14,460 nucleotides of DNA from the NCBI GenBank assembly GCA_046091165.1, contig JBJTBE010000044.1, positions 1 through 14,460 of the forward strand, read 5' to 3'. This document shows positions 1 through 6,204 of this stretch, piece by piece. The position numbers and the translations under genes are program-made. The notes beneath the pieces were generated by a model that was not told where the DNA came from, searched no databases, and was given only the letters and a program-made list of their open reading frames with translations. How positions within the stretch are numbered: the first letter of the stretch is position 1; each line of letters starts with the position of its first letter. The stretch comes from F1-60-MAGs163 sp046091165 (GTDB taxonomy: Bacteria; Actinomycetota; Thermoleophilia; Solirubrobacterales; Solirubrobacteraceae).

Positions 1-393
1 GCAGTGGTTGTCGTTGACGATCATCTGGTGGATGTGGCCGTAAGCGTCTCCCCAGTACTGCACGGTGACCACCACGATCACCGCCAGCCAGAACTTCGGG
101 CTCGTGATCCACAGGCACATGACCCCTACGACACCGATCGAAAGGTCACCCATCGCGTTCTCGAACTGGAAACCTCCATCGCCCCGGGTGAAGCAGATCT
201 GTTCGGCGATGTTTTGGGCATCGAAGACGTGGAACGCCGCCCCGACCACAGCGCCGATCCCCACCACGACTCCCAGCCAGTAGCGCAGGAACACCTGCGC
301 GACAGCCCCGGAACCGTGAATCTCGCCGCGGTGGCGCAGGTAGTGGACGCCCGCGACTATCAGGGCGGCGACGATGAATACGACAAAGATCAT
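1..393 (-). CDS. DUF6790-like integral membrane protein (3' end cut by window edge)
   Basis: The reading frame is open from an ATG at 391-393 to the window edge: 131 residues, with the stop lying outside. About four hydrophobic segments are visible (roughly residues 2-16, 37-55, 82-96 and 100-118), so this is a polytopic inner-membrane protein. A Gly-Phe-Gln-Phe-Glu stretch near residue 83, a Cys-Leu-Trp pair in the third membrane segment and an Ala-Tyr-Gly-His-Ile-x-Gln-Met motif near the end resemble the DUF6790 family of small membrane proteins of unknown function; that assignment is from memory of the family. An in-frame TAG lies 12 codons nearer the promoter, with no ATG, GTG or TTG between, so the ATG is the likely start. 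The Shine-Dalgarno sequence is weak, and a 10-bp palindrome (394-403) touches the start codon. It shares the strand of the purine operon but is over 220 bp downstream of purH, so it is probably a separate unit. Confidence 0.7.
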   Translation of the reverse strand, partial: MIFVVFIVAALIVAGVHYLRHRGEIHGSGAVAQVFLRYWLGVVVGIGAVVGAAFHVFDAQNIAEQICFTRGDGGFQFENAMGDLSIGVVGVMCLWITSPKFWLAVIVVVTVQYWGDAYGHIHQMIVNDNHC

Positions 394-409
394 TCTGCGC
401 AGAACCTAA

Positions 410-577
410 CCGGCCACAGGCGTCCCTGCCGACATTCCGCCCATCCCGGCCAGGTACAACATCAACCTCTCCACCGGGGACAAGGGGATGGGCGTAACCT
501 CGGCGGCGAACGGCGGCTTCTCGGTCAACCAGAAGAGCGAGATCGTCACCTCGACCTCGGCCTGCAAGCAGGGCTAG
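410..577 (+). pseudogene. 3' remnant of an unidentified plus-strand gene
   Basis: A plus-strand frame runs from just after a stop (TAA at 407-409) to a TAG at 575-577, about 55 codons. Almost every codon ends in G or C, as in the real genes here, and the composition (Asn, Ser and Thr-rich, ending Ser-Ala-Cys-Lys-Gln-Gly) looks like the end of a secreted or surface protein. The only ATG in frame (488) would give 29 residues. It starts against the 5' end of the opposite-strand membrane gene, so the rest of the gene is missing. I do not recognise the family. It could instead be a chance open frame or a very small real gene, but the codon bias favours a remnant. Confidence 0.4.
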
Positions 578-589
578 GGCCGGGCAGGA

Positions 590-604
590 GCCGGCAGGGC
601 CGGC
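590..604. terminator. possible hairpin between convergent ends (purH and plus-strand remnant)
   Basis: A perfect inverted repeat, GCCGGC-AGG-GCCGGC, lies in the 38-bp gap between the plus-strand stop at 577 and the purH stop at 616. It could serve as a bidirectional transcription stop. There is no T-run on either side and the loop is only 3 nt, so this is a weak candidate in a GC-rich background. Confidence 0.25.
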
Positions 605-615
605 GCTTCGGCCGC

Positions 616-2160
616 CTAGTGGCGAAAGTGGCGCCGGCCGGTGAAGACCATCGCGGCGCCGAGCTCGTCCACGGCGGCGATCACCTCGTCGTCGCGGATC
701 GAGCCGCCCGGCTGGATCAGGGCGCCGGCCCCTCCCGCGATCGCTGCCTGCGGCCCGTCGGCGAAGGGGAAGAAGGCGTCGGAGGCCAGGACGAGGCCCT
801 CGGTGCTCTCTATCCACTCACGGCCCAGGGCGATCTTCACCGAGTCCACCCGGCTCATCTGCCCGGCGCCGATGCCCAGGGTGGCCTGGTCGCGGGCGAC
901 GACGATCGCGTTGGACTTGACGTGACGGCTGACCTGCCAGGCGAAGATGAGGTCGAGCCACTCCTGCTCGGTCGGCTCCCGGGCGCTGACCACCTCCATC
1001 CCGTCGCGCGCGGCCACCACGCTGTCGTGCTCCTGGACGAGCAGGCCGCCGGCGACGGGGCGCAGCTCCCACGAGCCGGCCGCGGGCCGGCCGTCGCCCG
1101 AGGCCTCGAGGATCCGCACGTCGGGCTTGGCGGTCAGCGTCTCCAGCGCCGCCGGCTCGTAGCCGGGAGCGACGAGCACCTCGATGAACTGCTCGGAGAG
1201 CGCCTGCGCGGTCTCCGCGTCCACGGGGCGGTTGAGGGCGATGATCCCGCCGAAGGCGCTTACCGGATCGCCGGCAAAGGCCTTGCGGTAGGCCTCCAGC
1301 AGCGTCGCCCCCCGCGCCACGCCGCACGGGTTGTTGTGCTTGACGATCGCGCAGGCCGGCTCGCCGTCGCCGAGCTCGGCAAGCATGCCGCGGGCACCGT
1401 CCAGGTCGAGGACGTTGTTGAAGGAGAGCTCCTTGCCGTGGAGCTGCGCGGCGTCGGCCAGCACCCCGCTCGCCGCGCCGGCCTCCTCGTAGAAGGCGGC
1501 CGCCTGGTGCGGGTTCTCGCCGTAAGGCAGCTCGAGCCGCTTCTCCCACGAGCGGGCCAGTCGCGGCGGGAAGCCCCCGGCCCGCCGGGCAAACCACGAG
1601 GAGATCGCCGCGTCGTAGCGCGCGGTCAGGGCGAAGGCCGCGGCCGCGAGCCGCTCGCGCAGCTCGAGCGCAAGGGCGCCCTCGCCGGCGGTCAGGGCCT
1701 CCAGCACCTCCCCGTACTGGCCCGGGTCGGTGACGATCGCCGAGAAGGCGAAGTTCTTGGCGGCGGCGCGGACCATCGTGGGGCCGCCGATGTCGATGTT
1801 CTCGATCACCTCGTCCGCGCCGGCCCCGTCGCGGGCGACGGTCTCCTCGAACGGGTACAGGTTCACGCAGACCAGGTCGACCAACTCGATCCCGTGCTCC
1901 TCGGCCTGCTCCATGTGGGCGGCGTCGTCGCGCCGGGCCAGCAGGCCGGCGTAGAGCCTGGGGTTGAGCGTCTTGACCCGGCCATCCATGATCTCCGGGA
2001 ATCCCGTGAGGTCGTCTATGGCGCGGACCTCGAGCCCGGCCTCGGCCAGAGCCGCGGCGGTGCCGCCGGTCGAGACGATCTCCACGCCCATGCCGGCAAG
2101 CCCACGGGCGAACTCGACGATCCCCTCCTTGTCGGAGACCGAGAGCAGCGCCCGCCTCAC
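616..2160 (-). CDS. purH: PurH, bifunctional AICAR formyltransferase / IMP cyclohydrolase
   Basis: This cytosolic enzyme carries out the last two steps of IMP synthesis: it formylates AICAR with 10-formyl-THF, then closes the ring to IMP. At 514 residues it has the usual full length. The N-terminal MGS-like cyclohydrolase domain (about 1-195) shows Ser-Val-Ser-Asp-Lys, Ser-Thr-Gly-Gly-Thr (30-34), the Gly-Arg-Val-Lys-Thr-Leu-Asn-Pro block (60-67) and Ile-Gly-Gly-Pro-Thr-Met (124-129). The transformylase domain shows Tyr-Gly-Glu-Asn-Pro-His-Gln (213-219), Lys-Glu-Leu-Ser-Phe-Asn-Asn and the catalytic Lys-His-Asn-Asn-Pro-Cys-Gly (274-280), then Ile-Gln-Pro-Gly-Gly-Ser near the C-terminus. The start is a GTG two codons before the conserved Ala-Leu-Leu-Ser-Val-Ser-Asp. 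The frame stays open upstream into purN but offers no ATG, GTG or TTG in the 62-bp gap. It is the last purine gene of the operon. Confidence 0.97.
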   Translation of the reverse strand: MRRALLSVSDKEGIVEFARGLAGMGVEIVSTGGTAAALAEAGLEVRAIDDLTGFPEIMDGRVKTLNPRLYAGLLARRDDAAHMEQAEEHGIELVDLVCVNLYPFEETVARDGAGADEVIENIDIGGPTMVRAAAKNFAFSAIVTDPGQYGEVLEALTAGEGALALELRERLAAAAFALTARYDAAISSWFARRAGGFPPRLARSWEKRLELPYGENPHQAAAFYEEAGAASGVLADAAQLHGKELSFNNVLDLDGARGMLAELGDGEPACAIVKHNNPCGVARGATLLEAYRKAFAGDPVSAFGGIIALNRPVDAETAQALSEQFIEVLVAPGYEPAALETLTAKPDVRILEASGDGRPAAGSWELRPVAGGLLVQEHDSVVAARDGMEVVSAREPTEQEWLDLIFAWQVSRHVKSNAIVVARDQATLGIGAGQMSRVDSVKIALGREWIESTEGLVLASDAFFPFADGPQAAIAGGAGALIQPGGSIRDDEVIAAVDELGAAMVFTGRRHFRH

Positions 2161-2222
2161 GCGGACCTCGCCGGGAGCGCTTGTCGAGTAGTCCTCGGAG
2201 ATGGGCGCGAGGCTACCGGAGC

Positions 2223-2831
2223 TCAGGGCGCGACGATCAGGCGTCGCGGGTTGTCCGGGTCGCGACTGACCGCCCCGCGAGCCAGCAGCCGGACCGCCTC
2301 GGGAAGGAGCTCGTGCTCGATCCCCTGGAGGATCTGGTGGACCTCGGTCGGGTCGCTCATCTCCGGCAGGTCGATCGCCCGCTGGAGGATGATCGCGCCC
2401 GAATCCACGCCGTCGTCCACCAGGTGGACGGTCACGCCAAAGACCCTCACGCCGTACTCCACCGCCTGCTCGACGGCCCGCATGCCCGGGAAGGCGGGCA
2501 GGAGCGAAGGATGGACGTTGACGATGCGGTCGGGGAAGGCGGCGATGAACGCCGGCGAGAGGATCGCCATGTAGCCGGCGAGCACCACGATCTCCACCTC
2601 CTGGCCGATCAGCCAGGCGGCGATCGCCGCGTCGCGTGCCTCGCGGTCGGCGTAATCGGCGGCGGGGAAGGTCTTGACCGGGATGTCGGCCTCGCGGGCC
2701 CGGCGCAGCCCCGGAGCGTCGTCCTTGTCGCTGGCCACGCAGGCGATCTCGGCGTCGAACCCGTGTACCTGCTCGAGCAGGGCCTGGAGGTTGGTGCCCC
2801 TTCCGGAGAGCAGCACGGCGATTCTGGTCAT
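2223..2831 (-). CDS. purN: PurN, phosphoribosylglycinamide formyltransferase
   Basis: It transfers a formyl group from 10-formyl-THF to GAR, giving FGAR (step 3). The 202 residues match the usual length. The phosphate-binding Ser-Gly-Arg-Gly-Thr-Asn is at 9-14, and the catalytic set is intact: Asn105 and His107 in Asn-Val-His-Pro-Ser-Leu-Leu-Pro, and Asp143 in His-Leu-Val-Asp-Asp-Gly-Val-Asp-Ser-Gly. Its ATG overlaps the recQ stop as ATGA (4 bp), with an AGAGGG Shine-Dalgarno-like run inside the end of recQ, so it is probably translated in coupling with recQ. This is the folate-dependent enzyme; no formate-dependent purT is seen in the window. Confidence 0.97.
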   Translation of the reverse strand: MTRIAVLLSGRGTNLQALLEQVHGFDAEIACVASDKDDAPGLRRAREADIPVKTFPAADYADREARDAAIAAWLIGQEVEIVVLAGYMAILSPAFIAAFPDRIVNVHPSLLPAFPGMRAVEQAVEYGVRVFGVTVHLVDDGVDSGAIILQRAIDLPEMSDPTEVHQILQGIEHELLPEAVRLLARGAVSRDPDNPRRLIVAP

Positions 2832-4630
2832 CCGGTAACCCTCTCGCCCGCCACCGACAGCTTCGGGTAGCGCCCGCCGCTGGAGGCCAGTGCTCCCCCG
2901 GCGATCAGGCCGTCGACGCGGGCCATCACCTCGTCGGCGTGCAGGTCGCCGAAGGCCCCGTAGTGCTCGAGGCGGTCGTGGCCACTGCTGAGCAGCGCCT
3001 TCGAGCGCCCGCCGCGCAGGATCTCCACGGTGCGAGTGCGCCCGACCGCCGGGCGGGCGCTGCCCACCACCTCGATGATCGCCGCCTCGAGCCCCTCCTC
3101 GTCCACCTCGGCCGGCTTGCGCCGTGAGGGGGCCGGGCGGCCGCGGCCGGCGGCCACGGCGAGGACGTCGGCCACGGCACCCGGCTCGCAGGCATCGCAG
3201 CAGGGCACGCCGGCGGCCGTGTGGGGCGCCTCCCCGTCACCGAAATGGCGCAGGATCGCCGCCCGGCGGCAGCCGTCGCCTTCCACGAACGCCCAGGCCG
3301 CCCGGTACTGGCGCCAGCGCGCGCTCACCCCTTCCTTGGCCGAGGTCCGGGCCAGCGACCGGGCCCTCCCGTCGTAGGGGGCCTCGACCCGCCCGGCGAG
3401 CCGGTCGGCCGGCGAAGGGGCCGGGCGCAGCACCCCGGCCCGCACGAGGTGGCCGACGGTGGCGCGGACCTGGTCGGGGTCACCGCCGACCTCGGAGAGG
3501 GCGAGGTCGTAGCGCCCGTCGGTCGCCGAGCCGACGATGGCGGCGGCGATCCGGTCGAGCTCGGCCTCCTCGATCTCCGAGCGCTCGATGAAGTAGACGT
3601 GCAGCCCCTTGTCGCGCGGCTGGGCGAGCATCAGCGCCCGCGACGGGAGCCCGTCGCGCCCGGCCCGGCCGGCCTCCTGGTACCAGCCCTCCAGCGACTG
3701 CGGCACGCTGACGTGCACGACGCTGCGCACGTCGGCCTTGTCGATCCCCATTCCGAAGGCGTTGGTCGCCACCACCACCTCCACCTCGCCGTCCATGAAG
3801 CGCCGCTGAGTCTCGGCGCGCTTCTCGCGGTCCAGCCCGGCGTGGTAGGCGAGGACCTCGATACCCAGGTCGTGGGCGAGGTCTTCGGCGACCTGCTCGG
3901 TCAGCTTGCGGGTGCCGGCGTAGACGATCGCCGGGCGGGAGCCCGGCTCGGCCAGGGCCGCGGCCAGCTGCGCGCGCGAGTGCTCCGGGGAGCGCGTGGG
4001 CACCACCGCGAAGGTGAGGTTGGGACGGTCGAAGCCGGTCGCCACCCGCACCGGCTCGCGCAGGCCCAGGCGCGCCACGATGTCGGCGGCCACCTGCGGC
4101 GTGGCGGTGGCGGTGGAGGCAAAGAGCGAGTCGGCACCGAGCCAGCGGGCGGCGTCCCCGAGGCGGAAGTAGTCGGGCCGGAAGTCGTGACCCCACTGGG
4201 AGACGCAGTGGGCCTCATCGACGGTGAAGATCCCGATCGGGATGTCGCGCAGCGCCTCGAGGAAGCCCGGCGAAGCAAAGCGCTCCGGCGCGACGTAGAG
4301 CAGGCGCAGCTCGCCGGCCCGGGCCCGCTCCATCACCTCGCGGTTCTCGGCGGCGTCCTGCTGGGAGTTGACCAGCGCCACCCGGCCGGGCGCCCGCTCC
4401 TGGAGCGCGCCGACCTGGTCGGCCATCAGCGAGACCAGCGGCGAGACGACGATCGAGAGATCCTCGCGCAGGAGCGAGGGCAGCTGGTAACAGAGCGACT
4501 TGCCGGCGCCGGTGGGCATCACGACCAGCACGTCGCGACCCTCGAGGGCGCCCTGCACCGCCTCGGCCTGGCCGGGGCGGAAGGCGTCGAAGCCGAAGAT
4601 CTCGTGGAGCGCCGTTTCCGCGGTGCCCAT
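2828..4630 (-). CDS. recQ: RecQ-family ATP-dependent DNA helicase
   Basis: A superfamily 2, 3'-5' DNA helicase acting in recombination and repair. The 600 residues show all core motifs: Phe-Arg-Pro-Gly-Gln (17-21, motif 0), Walker A Met-Pro-Thr-Gly-Ala-Gly-Lys-Ser (38-45), DEAH with the aromatic loop (138-153), Ser-Thr-Ala-Thr-Ala-Thr (172-177), Ala-Thr-Asn-Ala-Phe-Gly-Met-Gly-Ile-Asp-Lys (288-298) and Gln-Glu-Ala-Gly-Arg-Ala-Gly-Arg-Asp-Gly (318-327). A zinc site is likely from Cys454, Cys477, Cys478 and Cys481; the Cys-Cys-x-x-Cys cluster differs from the Cys-x-x-Cys-x-x-Cys of E. coli RecQ, a form I recall from actinobacterial homologues. The tail (about 510-600) resembles a winged-helix RQC domain, and no HRDC domain is apparent. 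It starts 8 bp after purF and overlaps purN by 4 bp, so it is physically built into the purine operon at the place where purM is often found. Confidence 0.93.
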   Translation of the reverse strand: MGTAETALHEIFGFDAFRPGQAEAVQGALEGRDVLVVMPTGAGKSLCYQLPSLLREDLSIVVSPLVSLMADQVGALQERAPGRVALVNSQQDAAENREVMERARAGELRLLYVAPERFASPGFLEALRDIPIGIFTVDEAHCVSQWGHDFRPDYFRLGDAARWLGADSLFASTATATPQVAADIVARLGLREPVRVATGFDRPNLTFAVVPTRSPEHSRAQLAAALAEPGSRPAIVYAGTRKLTEQVAEDLAHDLGIEVLAYHAGLDREKRAETQRRFMDGEVEVVVATNAFGMGIDKADVRSVVHVSVPQSLEGWYQEAGRAGRDGLPSRALMLAQPRDKGLHVYFIERSEIEEAELDRIAAAIVGSATDGRYDLALSEVGGDPDQVRATVGHLVRAGVLRPAPSPADRLAGRVEAPYDGRARSLARTSAKEGVSARWRQYRAAWAFVEGDGCRRAAILRHFGDGEAPHTAAGVPCCDACEPGAVADVLAVAAGRGRPAPSRRKPAEVDEEGLEAAIIEVVGSARPAVGRTRTVEILRGGRSKALLSSGHDRLEHYGAFGDLHADEVMARVDGLIAGGALASSGGRYPKLSVAGERVTG

Positions 4631-4638
4631 GGCCCCGG

Positions 4639-6204
4639 TCAGGCCGAGCTGCGGGCCATCGGAAGCTCCTCCTCGAGGGAGAACTTGCCGGTGCCCTGCC
4701 CGGGACCGGGGAGCGGGTACTTCCCGGAGAAGCAGGCGTCGCAGTGGTCTGCGGGCTCGCCGCCGATCGCCTCGTAGACGCCGTCGAGGGAGAGGTAGGC
4801 CAGCGAGTCGGCGCCGACGTGCTCGGCGACCTCCTCGACCGTGCGCTCGTGGGCGACCATCTCCTCGCGGGTGGACATGTCCACCCCGTAGTAACAGGGG
4901 TGGCGGATCGGCGGGGCGGAGATGCGCAGGTGCACCTCGAGGGCTCCTGCCTCCCGCAGCATCTGGATGATCTGGCGCATCGTGTTGCCGCGCACGATCG
5001 AGTCGTCGACCACGACCAGCTTGCGGCCGCCGACGATCTCCGGCAGGGGGTTGAACTTCAGCCGCAGGCCGTGCTTGCGCAGCTCCTGGCCGGGCTGGAT
5101 GAAGGTGCGCGCCACGTAGCGGTTCTTGACGAAGCCGTCGTCCTGGGGCAGGCCGCTGCCGCGCGCGTAGCCGCGGGCGGCGGCGTTGCCCGAGTCGGGG
5201 ATCGCGATCACCAGGTCGGCTCCGGGCGCGGGGGCCTCCCGGGCCAGGACCTCGCCCATCCGCCCGCGGGCGGCCTGGAGCGAGGTGTCGTTCATGCGGG
5301 AGTCCGGGCGGGCGAAGTAGATGTACTCGAAAACGCAGAACGCCTCGCGCTCGCCCTCGACCAGCATCCGGGTGCGGATCCCGTCCTCACCGATCGAGAT
5401 CAGCTCGCCGGGCAGCACGTCACGCATGTACTCGGCGCCGATGATGTCCAGGGCGCACGACTCGCTGGCCACGCAGTAGTGCTCGCCGATGCGGCCGAGC
5501 ACCAGCGGCCGCACGCCGGCCGGGTCGCGGAAGGCGAGCACCCGCTCGTTGGTCATGATCACCGTCGAGAAGGCGCCCTTGAGGCGGGGAACGACGGCGG
5601 CGACCGCGTCCTCGATCGCCTCGTCGGGCTGCTCGGCGATCAGCGCGGCGATGATCTCCGAGTCCGAGGTCGAGGTGAACTCGACCCCTTCGGCCCGCAG
5701 CTCGGCATGGAGCTCGACGGCGTTGGTGAGGTTGCCGTTGTGGGCCAGGGCGATCTCGCGCCGGCGGCCGTTGCCGGCGGTGCGGTGGACCGGCTGGGAG
5801 TTCTCCCACTCGTTGGAGCCGGTGGTCGAATAGCGCACGTGGCCGATCGCCAGCTCGCCGCCGAGGGCGCGCAGGTCGTGCTCCTTGAAGACCTGGCTGA
5901 CCAGGCCCAGCGCACGCTGGGTGATGATGAACGAGCCGCGGTCGGCGGCGGCGATACCGGCCGACTCCTGCCCGCGGTGCTGGAGGGCGTAGAGACCGAA
6001 ATAGGTAAGGCGCGAGACGTCGCTGCCCGGGGCGTAGATGCCGAAGACCCCACACTCTTCGCGGGGACCCTCCCAGGTGTCGGGAAGGTCGATCGAAGCG
6101 GTGGAGGTCGGTTCCGCCAGAACTTCCCCAGCGTACCAGCGGGAAGCGTCGCCTCCGCCGGGTCCGGCCGGGTAACTGCCGGCTTCCGGCGACCCTGCGC
6201 TCAC
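4639..6204 (-). CDS. purF: PurF, amidophosphoribosyltransferase (Fe-S, propeptide type)
   Basis: The committing enzyme of purine synthesis: PRPP plus glutamine gives phosphoribosylamine. An N-terminal Ntn glutaminase domain follows a propeptide; the expected mature N-terminus is Cys51 in Glu-Glu-Cys-Gly-Val-Phe-Gly. Also seen are Gly-His-Val-Arg-Tyr-Ser-Thr, His-Asn-Gly-Asn-Leu-Thr-Asn and the PRPP loop Val-Val-Asp-Asp-Ser-Ile-Val-Arg-Gly-Asn-Thr. Four cysteines match the 4Fe-4S ligands of the Bacillus enzyme: one in Phe-Cys-Val-Phe-Glu, one in His-Pro-Cys-Tyr-Tyr, two in Cys-Asp-Ala-Cys near the end. I place the start at the GTG at 6204, which forms a GTGA overlap with the purL stop (521 residues); the frame is open much further upstream only as a shadow of purL. 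That start implies a 50-residue propeptide, longer than the 11 residues of Bacillus. A rare CTG at 6118-6120, preceded by GGGGA, would give 23. Confidence 0.95.
   Translation of the reverse strand: MSAGSPEAGSYPAGPGGGDASRWYAGEVLAEPTSTASIDLPDTWEGPREECGVFGIYAPGSDVSRLTYFGLYALQHRGQESAGIAAADRGSFIITQRALGLVSQVFKEHDLRALGGELAIGHVRYSTTGSNEWENSQPVHRTAGNGRRREIALAHNGNLTNAVELHAELRAEGVEFTSTSDSEIIAALIAEQPDEAIEDAVAAVVPRLKGAFSTVIMTNERVLAFRDPAGVRPLVLGRIGEHYCVASESCALDIIGAEYMRDVLPGELISIGEDGIRTRMLVEGEREAFCVFEYIYFARPDSRMNDTSLQAARGRMGEVLAREAPAPGADLVIAIPDSGNAAARGYARGSGLPQDDGFVKNRYVARTFIQPGQELRKHGLRLKFNPLPEIVGGRKLVVVDDSIVRGNTMRQIIQMLREAGALEVHLRISAPPIRHPCYYGVDMSTREEMVAHERTVEEVAEHVGADSLAYLSLDGVYEAIGGEPADHCDACFSGKYPLPGPGQGTGKFSLEEELPMARSSA

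Noticed and set aside
2161..2222. Possible promoter or leader between purN and purH
   Set aside because: No -10/-35 pair, T-run or convincing hairpin is visible in these 62 bp; the frame of purH is open through it but offers no start.
4..2574. Plus-strand open frame of 856 residues antisense to purH and purN
   Set aside because: The product is a low-complexity mix of Arg, Gly, Asp, His and Ala with no family motifs. It mirrors well-supported pur genes; long antisense frames are expected at this GC content.
3221..4777. Plus-strand open frame of 518 residues antisense to recQ
   Set aside because: Composition bias only; recQ on the other strand has every helicase motif.
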